Positions 41,005-50,081 of a DNA stretch of 52,159 nucleotides are shown in pieces. Below the pieces are notes generated by a model. It was not told where the DNA came from. It was given only the letters and a program-made list of their open reading frames with translations, and searched no databases. Within the stretch, counting starts at the first letter, position 1, and each line of letters starts with the position of its first letter. Both the position numbers and the translations under genes were made by a program. The stretch comes from an uncultured Selenomonadaceae bacterium (GTDB lineage Bacteria; Bacillota; Negativicutes; Selenomonadales; Selenomonadaceae): NCBI GenBank assembly GCA_937902665.1, contig CALELM010000008.1:1-52159 (forward strand), read 5' to 3'.

Positions 41005-43620
41005 TTATTTATCGGAAAAATTCTTGATGAAGCTGCTGAAGGGAGATGGTTTTGGGGTGGCTGGAGGTGTTGGCTCTGAGGGCTGCCGTGATGCCTGAAT
41101 GGCACTGTCAAGTCCCGGGATTGTGGATGGGTTGATAGAAATTTTGGGTTCCTTTGGTCTTGCGCTTTGGTTGACAGCGGAAAGTGTTTGCACTCCTGCA
41201 CTGTTGCTGATAGGCTCTGCCTGCGAGGGAGCTGCTTCGTCAATCGAGGCAATGATGATATCCAAGGAATCCCCGTTTTTGACGGGATCTGTGTAGACAG
41301 CAGGTCTTTGGTTGACAAGGATCGTTACCTTCTTGCGGCTGGTTGCTGCCGGCGGCTGGAAATTGACGGCAAGAAGGACTTCGCTGACGATGGTAGCCAT
41401 GCGGGGGGATTTTGAGAATTTGATGTCGCAGCCGTCCTCGATAATCGTTCCCGTGCTGGCAGGCCTGCCGTTGACGGTAAGCTCAACACCAGCGGCAGGG
41501 ATTTTGGTTTCTTCCTTATTATAGTAAATCGTGATGCTGGTGTCGGAATCCCTGAGATTGAGGACATCGCCAAGCTTGGGCGTATCGTTTCCGTTGTATT
41601 CGATGCGGTCGCCTTCGTTGATGGGCTGGGAAATGGAAGCCTCCACTTCATTGACGAAGATCTCCGGACGGCAGGAATAGTGGGAGGCTTGCCCGTTGAA
41701 CGTGTATCGGATGCGCCGTCCCATGGGAGCAAGCCCAGCTGCGCGCAGTGCTTCGCCAAGTGTTTTCGGTTCGCGTGTTTCGATGATGTCGCCGTCCTTT
41801 AGGACATAATCTGCAGCAGCAGGCAAATTGTTGATGAATATTTGCTGATGAATGATTTCTTCTTCGCCGTTGATGTAGATGCGGTATTCTTCTGTGGCTT
41901 GAATGACATCGTTGATATGAAGCTCCGGCGTGGTGCCGTTCTTGCCCGGCAGGATGGTGATATGGCTGTCATTTTTTACGATGGTATCAAGCTCGGCAGG
42001 CTTTCCGTCCATGGTGATTTCCGCAAATGTGCCAAGCGTTCCGGGGAAGGATTCCTTTTCGCCATTGATGGTAATCATAAGTCCCAGTCCCGGATGCCCG
42101 TTGAACTTGCGGAGTTGTATGCCGGCGTGGAGGAGGGCATCGGAGATTGTGAGTTCCCGGAAATTGAAAAGGCTGAATTCTTCTTCATTGACGTAAACGG
42201 AAAGAAAGTGGAGCGTGTTGATGGATGCAATTTTCAGGATACCAAGAGGGGTAACTGCATCAGGAGAACGGAGGGCAAGGGGAACCTCCGTAATGTCGTT
42301 GACCTTGTCCGGTGTACGGATGGATACACGGTTCAGCGGCATAGCGAGTGCTTCGGATACAAAGTCGGCAAGCTTGGGGGTCAGGGAACCTCCGCCAACC
42401 AGCATGACGGCTTGCGGCGCTTCGCTGTTGAGCTCAAGAATCTGTTTGGCGATAGCTTCTGCCAGATTTTGGACGCTTGGCAGGATGGGCTGGATGATCT
42501 CATCGGCAGAGAGGTCGTACTCTGCGCCGAGGATATCTGAGAACACCGCTCCCTTTCCGGCGGTTGCCTTTCTTTTTACATCTTCAGCCACGTTGAAGTC
42601 CAGCAGGAATTTTTGCGAAATCGCTTCCGTGATTTCATCTCCTGCAAGCGGAACCATGCCGTAGGCGATGATGGAGCCGTTTTTCGTAATGGCAACGTCG
42701 GAGGTGCCGGCACCGATATCCACGAGAACGAGGTTCAAGTGGCGCATGGTCGGAGGGATCAGGACATTGATGGCGGCAATCGGCTCCAATGTCAGGGCGC
42801 GCATCTCAAGGTCTGCTGCATGGAGGGCAGACTGCATGGAATCAATGACCTGACGGGGCAGGAAGGTTGCGATGATGGATGCCTTTGCAAGCTTTCCTCT
42901 TTGCCCGACCAGTGATTTCAGGGGAACATCATCCAAAACGTATTTGATGGTGCTGTAGCCTACGCAGTAGTAGCGAGTCGGATCATCAATGGTATGGGAG
43001 GAAGCAAGCTTTGCCTGCGCCGCCTGCACGCCGGCAAAGTCCAGTCCCCGCTCCTGTTCCTTCGTGATAATGCCGTTGACTTCGAGACTTGCGTCTGCTG
43101 TCATGGTATAGAGCGCTCGCCCTGCTGCTGCAACGGCGGCACTTTTGATGGGACCGGTTTCCCGAACGAGGATATCCTTGACCTCTCGGACAATGGAAGC
43201 GACCTGCGGAACGTCATGGATCTGCCCATCGAGCATGGCACGGGTTTTGTGTTCCCTTCGTGCCGTGCGGAGGATATTCATGCTGCCGTCCTCATTTTGT
43301 TCCGCAATGATGCCAATCACGCTTCGAGTGCCGATATCCAGAGCGAAAAGCCGTTCCTTGCCGGATGGCTTCAGAGGAGCTTTCGGTTCTGCTTTGCTTG
43401 TTTCGATGATTTGCTTGCTGTCCGTTGCTTTTTTTGCTGCCTCCACGCTCTTGCGGGGGCGTCCGCGCTTTTTGGGGGCAGCGGCTTTTGTCGGCGCAGT
43501 ATTTTCTTTTTTTTCTTCTGGCTTTGCTTCCTGTGTGGAAAGGGAAGCTTCCTGCTTGCTTGGATTTATGGATTCCTGCTTAGAGGTAATTCTTTTTTTT
43601 GCAGTCGTTGTTTTAGACAT
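41005..43620 (-). CDS. Long FtsA/PilM-like actin-fold protein, 871 aa
   Basis: An actin-fold ATPase with an added tail at both ends. Residues 1 to about 88 are a Lys/Glu/Ser-rich disordered region with a KKRGRPRKS element (about 50-58, AT-hook-like). Then comes the FtsA core: phosphate-1 ALDIGTRSVIGIIAE (about 93), phosphate-2 VLVDIGAGTSDVAI (about 295) and adenosine VMLVGGGSLTP (about 405). After about 470 lie several beta-grasp or Ubl-like segments (for example ITINGEKESFPGTLG and ILVNQRPAVYTD). FtsA usually has about 420 residues, so half is extra. Start ATG at 43620 follows AAGGAG. It may be a division or envelope-assembly scaffold; not the classical FtsA by context. Confidence 0.78.
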   Translation of the reverse strand: MSKTTTAKKRITSKQESINPSKQEASLSTQEAKPEEKKENTAPTKAAAPKKRGRPRKSVEAAKKATDSKQIIETSKAEPKAPLKPSGKERLFALDIGTRSVIGIIAEQNEDGSMNILRTARREHKTRAMLDGQIHDVPQVASIVREVKDILVRETGPIKSAAVAAAGRALYTMTADASLEVNGIITKEQERGLDFAGVQAAQAKLASSHTIDDPTRYYCVGYSTIKYVLDDVPLKSLVGQRGKLAKASIIATFLPRQVIDSMQSALHAADLEMRALTLEPIAAINVLIPPTMRHLNLVLVDIGAGTSDVAITKNGSIIAYGMVPLAGDEITEAISQKFLLDFNVAEDVKRKATAGKGAVFSDILGAEYDLSADEIIQPILPSVQNLAEAIAKQILELNSEAPQAVMLVGGGSLTPKLADFVSEALAMPLNRVSIRTPDKVNDITEVPLALRSPDAVTPLGILKIASINTLHFLSVYVNEEEFSLFNFRELTISDALLHAGIQLRKFNGHPGLGLMITINGEKESFPGTLGTFAEITMDGKPAELDTIVKNDSHITILPGKNGTTPELHINDVIQATEEYRIYINGEEEIIHQQIFINNLPAAADYVLKDGDIIETREPKTLGEALRAAGLAPMGRRIRYTFNGQASHYSCRPEIFVNEVEASISQPINEGDRIEYNGNDTPKLGDVLNLRDSDTSITIYYNKEETKIPAAGVELTVNGRPASTGTIIEDGCDIKFSKSPRMATIVSEVLLAVNFQPPAATSRKKVTILVNQRPAVYTDPVKNGDSLDIIIASIDEAAPSQAEPISNSAGVQTLSAVNQSARPKEPKISINPSTIPGLDSAIQASRQPSEPTPPATPKPSPFSSFIKNFSDK

Positions 43621-43750
43621 AGTGTACTCCTTGTAACTATATTTTAGAGGTTGTCTTATCTTAAAAAATACCTTACAAGGATAAATTCGACATTTTTTTC
43701 ATTTTACCTCTTTATTTTTTGCAAGATTATTTGCAGGCTACTGCGGATAG

Positions 43751-43849
43751 CGTTTCACCGAAGCGAAAGTTTGCTCACCGCTTGTTAAAATTTGGTTTCC
43801 CCCACTTACAGCAAGCTGTTGAAGAAGGGGACATCTTTGGCTTCGTTAT
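43751..43849 (+). repeat. Dispersed repeat module, copy at 43.8 kb
   Basis: Same module as 26-122 (CGTTTCACCGAAGCGAAAG through CTTCGTTAT). The hairpin half is absent here. It fills the gap between the FtsA-like gene and the sheath-like gene. Confidence 0.75.
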
Positions 43850-43852
43850 CAC

Positions 43853-43885
43853 AGGCTTTCCCAAGAACCACTACTGGGAAAGCCT
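43853..43885. terminator. Hairpin after the sheath-like gene
   Basis: AGGCTTTCCCA (43853-43863) pairs with TGGGAAAGCCT (43875-43885). TATTTTA follows on the plus strand; on the minus strand the downstream T-run is weak. Confidence 0.5.
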
Positions 43886-43899
43886 TATTTTACGCCTCA

Positions 43900-46092
43900 T
43901 CAGACATGCGTTGCCGAGGTCGTCCTGCTCGTCTCAATCTCAAGATTCTTGATATTGCCGTTAAACGTAATGTTCAGCGTGCAAATGCCGTTCTCCTCAT
44001 CAATGACGTAGCCGATATCATCACCCGTACCAACGATAGCATTGATCTTGTCCTTCTTCTCCAGCCACTTGCTCGTCTGGCTTGCCGGATTGCTGCTGAA
44101 GAAGCGAACAATGCGATCCTGCTTGAAGTCGCCTGTCGTGTTGCGGAGCACACGATGCACATAGGTCGTAACCTGCGTCTTGTAGATTGGCTCATAAACG
44201 CCAAGGTTATCATCATAAAGAAGGTTGCGAGCCTTGTAGACCATAATGTTCGTAACAGGAAGTCCATTGAACACGGCATTTTCCGAGGAGAACACAAAGC
44301 CAAAGCCCTTCTTGTTGATGGCATCCTTTACCGGACTGGTGAAGCCTGTAATCTCCTTCGCCAACGTCGTGTATACCTGCAATGCGTTGTCATCCGATTC
44401 CAAATCAAAGCGAACGCCCGGCAGCTCCGTATCCACATTGCGGCGGAATACAGACTTGAGATACTCAGGGTCCTGATAAGCAGCGACCAAGCCGGCAGCC
44501 ACATAAGCAGCCCCTACATAAACGCCGTCAATCCAAAGCTTCATGATATCCTGCTTTGCATCCGAAAGCTGTGCCAGATTGTTCTCGTTGAGCGTCATCT
44601 TCGTATCAAGGACAACACCCGACTTGTCCTTCGGGATAATCGTCAGGTTCGGCAGGCACGGAATTGCAAACTCGCTGTATGCCTTATTCGTCAAGGATTC
44701 ACAGCGATCCACATACTTGTCAATGCCACCCGTTGACATGGAGTTGAACGTATTCTTGTCACTGGACTCGAAGCTGAAGAAGCACTGGATGCGGTAATCC
44801 TTCAATACGTCCAGAATCATGCTGAGGGACTCTATCGAGTTCACGTCCGTATTCGTAGGAGCTTCCGTCCCCTTGAAGCGCTGTCTCGTCAGCTTTGTCT
44901 TGCTTGCGCCGCCCAATGCAACGGAAGGGAAGATAGCATACCAAATCGTATGGTTGAAGTCGTTCTTTCCATTGACGGTATTCAGGTACGCAATCAAACG
45001 AGGAAGGTTCGGTGTCTTGGACATCATCTCATTGCTGATGTTCGTGATGAGGAGCGATGGCTTCATGTTGCGCAGTCCCTTCGGATACTGCTCGAAGAAC
45101 AGCCTTACGCCAATAATTTTCTCAATCAAAGGCTTGACCGTCTTGATGAAATCATCCTTGGAATCCTTGTAGAACTGGAGATAGGAATTGTAATTGTCAA
45201 TCTCCTTTGCCATATCCACCTCGGAAACTACCGTGGACGGCAACGGGCAGAACGTGCGGGTAACCAGTGCCTTGACATAATCATTGTGGTTCTCCTCGTT
45301 CAGTGCCTCGTAGTCCTCGCCAATGACCTCCATCAAGCCGTTATTGACCTGATCATCCAACGTAACGAGTGCGCCTGCTGTTTCCGGCTTCGGTGCCTCA
45401 ATAATCTTGAGCTCGCCTTCCTCGCCCATCGTAAGCACGCCCAGCTGCAGGGGAGCATCCCCCTCGCCGCCGCCACCCGAGCTAAGAAGAAGCCTCGTCT
45501 TGATATCCTCGATAGCAAGAGGCAGCATTGCCATTACATTGTTGTAGTTTTGGCTTGCCTCCTCCATCATGACATTCAGCTTGTCGCCCGTCTCCAGCTT
45601 CAGCGGATCATCGTCATCCATCTGCACATACTGGGAATACACATAGCGAAGCTCCTTGCGGTTCTGCTTGATATCCTCCATAACCTTGTGCGGCGAAATG
45701 AGATCCGTCAGGTTCTCAAACTTGAAATCCACGTTCAAAAGGCCTTGCGAACGCTTTGCATCTACCAAGGTAATCAGCATACGAAGGAAATCGTTGAACG
45801 TATTCAGATGAATTTCCGTCAGCAGGTCATCTGGAATCCCCTCTGGCTTCTTGAGCGTGTAGGAAACCCTCTGGTTTGCTGCATTAAAGAAGGAATACAC
45901 CACAGGATCGAACTTTTCCAAAAATTCGTCAAAGCTGCTGACACAGAGCGTGTCAAGAATTTCCTTGACCTTCTCGTCCGAAAGGCTGTTGACCGCCTTC
46001 ACGTCGCCAACCAGCGTCAGCAAATCCAGCTTCTCTGGGTTGATTTCCTCAAAAAGCATTGTTCCGTTCGTCTGTCTGATAATATTTGCCAT
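43900..46092 (-). CDS. Possible contractile-sheath-like protein, TssB/TssC-type features, 730 aa
   Basis: I do not recognise a named family with certainty. The protein is soluble, acidic and lacks membrane segments. Near residues 115-150 the pattern LNVDFKFENLTDLISP, then an HKVMEDIKQNRKEL helix, resembles the TssB (VipA) element in which an F-x-x-L-x-D-x-x-P pattern precedes a helix. Near the C-terminus (about 660) TTYVHRVLRNTTGDF resembles the sheath/TssC region before the terminal domain, which finishes with a beta-strand pair (YVIDEENGICTLNITFNGN). A single-chain TssB-TssC-like sheath is thus possible. No baseplate, Hcp or VgrG is nearby. Start: ATG at 46092 after AGGAGTG. The upstream gene encodes a vWA/FHA-like protein. 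Confidence 0.4.
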   Translation of the reverse strand: MANIIRQTNGTMLFEEINPEKLDLLTLVGDVKAVNSLSDEKVKEILDTLCVSSFDEFLEKFDPVVYSFFNAANQRVSYTLKKPEGIPDDLLTEIHLNTFNDFLRMLITLVDAKRSQGLLNVDFKFENLTDLISPHKVMEDIKQNRKELRYVYSQYVQMDDDDPLKLETGDKLNVMMEEASQNYNNVMAMLPLAIEDIKTRLLLSSGGGGEGDAPLQLGVLTMGEEGELKIIEAPKPETAGALVTLDDQVNNGLMEVIGEDYEALNEENHNDYVKALVTRTFCPLPSTVVSEVDMAKEIDNYNSYLQFYKDSKDDFIKTVKPLIEKIIGVRLFFEQYPKGLRNMKPSLLITNISNEMMSKTPNLPRLIAYLNTVNGKNDFNHTIWYAIFPSVALGGASKTKLTRQRFKGTEAPTNTDVNSIESLSMILDVLKDYRIQCFFSFESSDKNTFNSMSTGGIDKYVDRCESLTNKAYSEFAIPCLPNLTIIPKDKSGVVLDTKMTLNENNLAQLSDAKQDIMKLWIDGVYVGAAYVAAGLVAAYQDPEYLKSVFRRNVDTELPGVRFDLESDDNALQVYTTLAKEITGFTSPVKDAINKKGFGFVFSSENAVFNGLPVTNIMVYKARNLLYDDNLGVYEPIYKTQVTTYVHRVLRNTTGDFKQDRIVRFFSSNPASQTSKWLEKKDKINAIVGTGDDIGYVIDEENGICTLNITFNGNIKNLEIETSRTTSATHV

Positions 46093-46116
46093 GTAAAGCA
46101 CTCCTTTGTTTTAGTT

Positions 46117-47826
46117 TTATCTTGCACTAGGTTTTTGACTCTTATAAACAATGAGAAGCTCTGTCCTCTCATCTTCAAAGACAATATATATGTTTTCATC
46201 GAATTGAAGCACCTGCTGATGCTCCTTCAAAAGAATCTCGTTCTGGCGCAGCAACGTGCAGTCCGATAAATTCCTGAGATAAATTCCACGCTCCAAGGGA
46301 CCAATCCATATCCTCTCCGAGCCTGGAAAGGACAGCTTCAAGCCGCAGCTCTCCATGACCTCCGACAAGGAGACCTCCGTCCCATCATACCTGCGGAACA
46401 AATTGTACTCCACAGGCGGTATGTCCTCGTCCGATATGTGCTTCATCACATAGAGAACCAGCTTTCCCCGATAGGAAAAGCCTGTCTTGATTCTCTCCTG
46501 CTCTTTCCTGCCTGCCTGTGACATCCTCCGATGGTACACCCACCGAGCAGACAAGCCAGCCAAGATAAGCATAGACACTAACAACAACATAATTCTATTC
46601 TCATACATAAAATCCCTGCTTGCACTCTCATTTTTTTGCACATTTACACAATTTTTACCGAGAAAAATGATTCCAAGCTCTGAAAAACCAATATTTTCTG
46701 CCTTTACCGTGCCTTGTCCATCCGCAAGAGAGGAGACCACGATTTTTCCATCCTGTACCGTTCCCTCGGCAGGCTTCCCGTCCAGCTGAAGCTGCACATG
46801 CTTCCCCTCAAAATAAGAGGCTTCCAAAAGGGGCTTGCCTGACACCTTGCCGAGAAGAGAAATCTCCACGCTGCGGCTTCCATCCCCCGATTCCCGCAGC
46901 AAGGCTTTCAAAACCCCATCCACTTCCGGAAGGGCAACCAACTGCACCTTCGTTCCCTTGGGATAGGAGCTTCTCAAGGAAATTATGTTATCCTGAGGTG
47001 CTTTCACTTCAAAGCACTTCAGATAACGTCCCTGCCAAACGGGAACAAGACCTTCGCTCTCGCTCGAAACAGTCCCCTCCTGCAAAGCAACCGCCAACAG
47101 CCTTACTTTGGAACATTCCATCACGGGAAGCTCTGCTTTTAGCAAACCATTCCCGTCTGCCTCCAACGAAAATTCCAGAAAGGAGGCATGAAACCTCTCC
47201 CTCGCCAATTTTCTGATGCCTTCCAAAAGCTCCGGGGGATTCAAAGCCACATCCGTGGCATAACCTGTATGCAGGAAATTCACGGGATGCTCCCTTTCCC
47301 CCTGCAAGGAAAAGATATCTACCGATGTACCTGTCTGTGCCGCCTGCTCAATGGCAAGGTTAAAGTCTTGGAGCGATGCCAAAGTTCCTTCCGTCGTCGG
47401 CAGCATGATTTCCCCATCCGTAAGGATTACAATACTGCCCTTTTTCCCGCCTAACTGCGCAAGAGCCATCTGCATGGCTTCTCCCGTGTTCGTATACCCT
47501 TGGTTGCTCCAGATTGGAAGGGCTTCCATTTTCCAATCCGAAACAGAAATCCACGGAACAAGGATCTGTGCAGAGGTTCCATAGCTGATCACAGCCGCCT
47601 TGTCCTCCTTTGGCAACAATGCCATCAGCTCCTGAACGCTTTCCGGCACCATTCCCAGCGCATCCGAGTCATTCATGGAATAGCTCACATCGACTAAAAC
47701 TGTGACCTCCTGCTGTGCCGCATCAGCCATAGGAACCTGCCAGCCCAAAATTGCCGCAGCCATCACAAGCAAAGCACAGCGTCCTGCCCATTTCCTGCGT
47801 AAATTTTTAACAATAATGGAAACCAC
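46117..47826 (-). CDS. Exported vWA protein with a C-terminal FHA-like domain, 569 aa
   Basis: N-terminal signal peptide or anchor (LLVMAAAILGWQVPMADA). A von Willebrand A domain follows (about 42-200) with the metal-site motif VLVDVSYSMNDSD and SIVILTDGEIMLP. A beta-rich middle, a second hydrophobic helix (about 410-430, IMLLLVSMLILAGLSARWV) and an FHA-like C-terminus (about 475-569; IWIGPLERGIYLRNLSDCTLL) complete it. The vWA thus lies outside and the FHA-like part inside the cell. The start is the first possible codon after a stop, a GTG at 47826 with a weak RBS. The order vWA/FHA then sheath-like suggests a common function. Confidence 0.7.
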   Translation of the reverse strand: MVSIIVKNLRRKWAGRCALLVMAAAILGWQVPMADAAQQEVTVLVDVSYSMNDSDALGMVPESVQELMALLPKEDKAAVISYGTSAQILVPWISVSDWKMEALPIWSNQGYTNTGEAMQMALAQLGGKKGSIVILTDGEIMLPTTEGTLASLQDFNLAIEQAAQTGTSVDIFSLQGEREHPVNFLHTGYATDVALNPPELLEGIRKLARERFHASFLEFSLEADGNGLLKAELPVMECSKVRLLAVALQEGTVSSESEGLVPVWQGRYLKCFEVKAPQDNIISLRSSYPKGTKVQLVALPEVDGVLKALLRESGDGSRSVEISLLGKVSGKPLLEASYFEGKHVQLQLDGKPAEGTVQDGKIVVSSLADGQGTVKAENIGFSELGIIFLGKNCVNVQKNESASRDFMYENRIMLLLVSMLILAGLSARWVYHRRMSQAGRKEQERIKTGFSYRGKLVLYVMKHISDEDIPPVEYNLFRRYDGTEVSLSEVMESCGLKLSFPGSERIWIGPLERGIYLRNLSDCTLLRQNEILLKEHQQVLQFDENIYIVFEDERTELLIVYKSQKPSAR

Positions 47827-48048
47827 CTCGTTTCACACAAGTCTCCTGCCACCTTATGTCACAGCTGCCTATATTTTCTGCTACAAATGTATTTCGACAT
47901 ACTTCTGCAAATATCCTTCTTTTTTATTTTTCCCTATGTTTTATACGTTTTTACTCGCCTTTTATTACAAGGATTCCTATAAAAAATTTTTTTGCAGCCG
48001 TTCTCCTTGCGCTGTTTCCGTCTGTTTTCCTATCTCAATCTTCCAGTT

Positions 48049-49344
48049 TCAAAAAATGACCTTCCCACGAATGCCATCCTTGCAAAGCTCCTGCAGCTCT
48101 ACTTCATAGATTTTTCCCAAGGCAACCTCTGCATCCGTGTAGATGCGTATGTAATTGTCCGTCAAGCCGTCCTTGATGCCCTTGCAGTCCGTTTCAAACA
48201 GGACAGGTTTCCTCCTGCCAAGAAACCTGCGGCGGAACTCCTCTGCCTTGCGATCAGCGAGTGCCTGCATCCGAAGCACCCGTTCTTTTTTTGCATTTTC
48301 CGGTACCTGATCCTTTCTGGCAGCGGCAGGCGTACCTATCCTGCGTGAATAGGGAAAAACATGCATGCGGGCAAAGTTCATCTTTTCTGCAAAGGCAAGC
48401 CCCTCTTGGAACTGCTCCTCCGTTTCCCCCGGAAAGCCCACGATGATATCCGTAGTAATGGCGGCATCAGGAAGTGCGCTCTCTGCTTTTTCAATCAACC
48501 GCTCAAACTCTGCTGTATCATAATGACGGTTCATTTCCTTCAGCACCTTGTTTGAGCCAGCCTGCAAAGGAAGGTGCAGGTGCGCGCAAAACCGTTCCTC
48601 CTCTTGAAAAAGCGCAAGCAGATCCGAGGAAAGCTCCACCGACTCCAACGAACCCAAGCGAAGCCGCCGCACATTGGAAACAGCAAGCACCTCACGGCAA
48701 GCATCTGCCAAAGTAATCTCTCCCCCGAAATCACGCCCATAGGCACCCAGATGGATTCCCGTCAAGACGATTTCCTTAAACCCAGAAGCTGCCAGCCTTT
48801 CTGCCTCACGGCGAATATGGGGAAGCCTTCTTGACTTCACAGGCCCTCTTGCATAGGGAATGATGCAGTAGGAGCAAAAGTTTTGGCATCCATCCTCAAT
48901 TTTCAAGAATGCCCTTGTCCGTGCCGGCACACCAAAGAGAGGAATATCCTCAAACTCGCCACCCTGCATGACATCCGAAACAACATCCAGCAAGCCATCC
49001 TCTGCTGCCGCCTGTTCCACAAGGTCAACGATATGCGCCCGCTCTTTTGTGCCCAAGACCACACGCACACCCTCGATTTTCTTTACTTCCTCCGTTGATA
49101 CCTGCGCATAGCACCCAGTCACGGCAACGATGGCACGATCATTCTGCCGATGCGCCCTGCGAATCATTTGGCGGGACTTCCGATCGCTGAGGCTTGTGAC
49201 CGAACAGGTATTGATGATGTAAAAATCCGCAGGCTCCTCAAAAGGAACGATCGTATACCCACGCTTTTTAAACAATCCCTCCATCGTCTCCGTTTCAAAC
49301 TGATTGACCTTGCACCCCAAGGACATCAATGCAACACTTGGCAT
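48049..49344 (-). CDS. mtaB: tRNA threonylcarbamoyladenosine methylthiotransferase MtaB
   Basis: A radical-SAM methylthiotransferase that modifies t6A37 in tRNAs. The N-terminal MTTase domain has MSLGCKVNQFETE and the cluster cysteines in NTCSVTSLSD and TGCYAQVS. The radical-SAM motif CQNFCSYCIIPYARGP lies at about residue 148. HLPLQAGSNKVLKEMNRHY and a C-terminal TRAM domain follow. Its 431 aa match the family. The ATG overlaps the rsmE stop (TAATG), so it is translationally coupled to rsmE-prmA. Confidence 0.95.
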   Translation of the reverse strand: MPSVALMSLGCKVNQFETETMEGLFKKRGYTIVPFEEPADFYIINTCSVTSLSDRKSRQMIRRAHRQNDRAIVAVTGCYAQVSTEEVKKIEGVRVVLGTKERAHIVDLVEQAAAEDGLLDVVSDVMQGGEFEDIPLFGVPARTRAFLKIEDGCQNFCSYCIIPYARGPVKSRRLPHIRREAERLAASGFKEIVLTGIHLGAYGRDFGGEITLADACREVLAVSNVRRLRLGSLESVELSSDLLALFQEEERFCAHLHLPLQAGSNKVLKEMNRHYDTAEFERLIEKAESALPDAAITTDIIVGFPGETEEQFQEGLAFAEKMNFARMHVFPYSRRIGTPAAARKDQVPENAKKERVLRMQALADRKAEEFRRRFLGRRKPVLFETDCKGIKDGLTDNYIRIYTDAEVALGKIYEVELQELCKDGIRGKVIF

Positions 49345-50081
49345 TATCCTAGATCCCCCTTTTCATACTGGACTGCGGAAATCGCCGCAAGTGCCGCTGT
49401 CTCCGCACGCAAAATTCTAGGTCCCATGGTCACGCTGGCACCACCAGCCTTCTCGACAAGCTCCGCTTCCTCAGGATTGAACCCTCCCTCCGGCCCAATG
49501 AGCAGGCAGATATGCCTTGCCGAGCTTTGCCGCAGATATTCCTTCATAGAATGCTGTACCTCATTTTCGTAACAAAAAAGCAGTTCCATATCATCGGACG
49601 AATCTATCCCTGCAAGAAACTCCGCCAATTCCACAATTCCGAAAACCTCGGCCAGTGCAGAGCGTCCGCATTGCTTGGCGGCCTCATCTGCCACCCTCTG
49701 CCAGCGCTGCCTGCGGGCTTCCTTCTTCTTGTCGTCATAGCGAACGACACAGTTCCTGCTCTCTATCGGCAGGATTCTCTTCACGCCAAGCTCCACTGCC
49801 TTCTGCACGACAAAATCCATCTTGTCTGCTTTCAAAAGACACTGCGCCAAACTAATTTCTATCGGCGACTCCGTGTCAAGTTCCAGTACCTCCACCAAGC
49901 TCAATGTCACCGTATCAGAAGAAAACGCCGTCATCCGCATGCGTGCCGTCCGATTCTCATCATCCACGACAAGAAGCTCCTGCCCCTCCTTCGCCCGAAG
50001 CACATGCAAAAGATGGTGCGCATCCGTCCCCTTGATTTCTATCGTATCCTTTAGGATTCCCTTGTAAAACAGCCTTCTCAT
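49344..50081 (-). CDS. rsmE: 16S rRNA m3U1498 methyltransferase RsmE
   Basis: SPOUT-fold methyltransferase, 245 aa. Motifs seen: HHLLHVLRAKEGQEL (PUA-like domain), AQCLLKADKMDFVVQKAVELGV, and LIGPEGGFNPEEAELV then LGP-type MGPRILRAETAAL. The ATG (complement of 50079-50081) overlaps the prmA stop (ATGA). The longer frame upstream lies in prmA and is not used. Confidence 0.93.
   Translation of the reverse strand: MRRLFYKGILKDTIEIKGTDAHHLLHVLRAKEGQELLVVDDENRTARMRMTAFSSDTVTLSLVEVLELDTESPIEISLAQCLLKADKMDFVVQKAVELGVKRILPIESRNCVVRYDDKKKEARRQRWQRVADEAAKQCGRSALAEVFGIVELAEFLAGIDSSDDMELLFCYENEVQHSMKEYLRQSSARHICLLIGPEGGFNPEEAELVEKAGGASVTMGPRILRAETAALAAISAVQYEKGDLG

Noticed and set aside
44950..46269. 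439 aa plus-strand frame opposite the sheath-like gene
   Set aside because: Its composition is that of a reverse-complement shadow (rich in I, L, H, R), it lacks an RBS, and the minus-strand gene has a good one.
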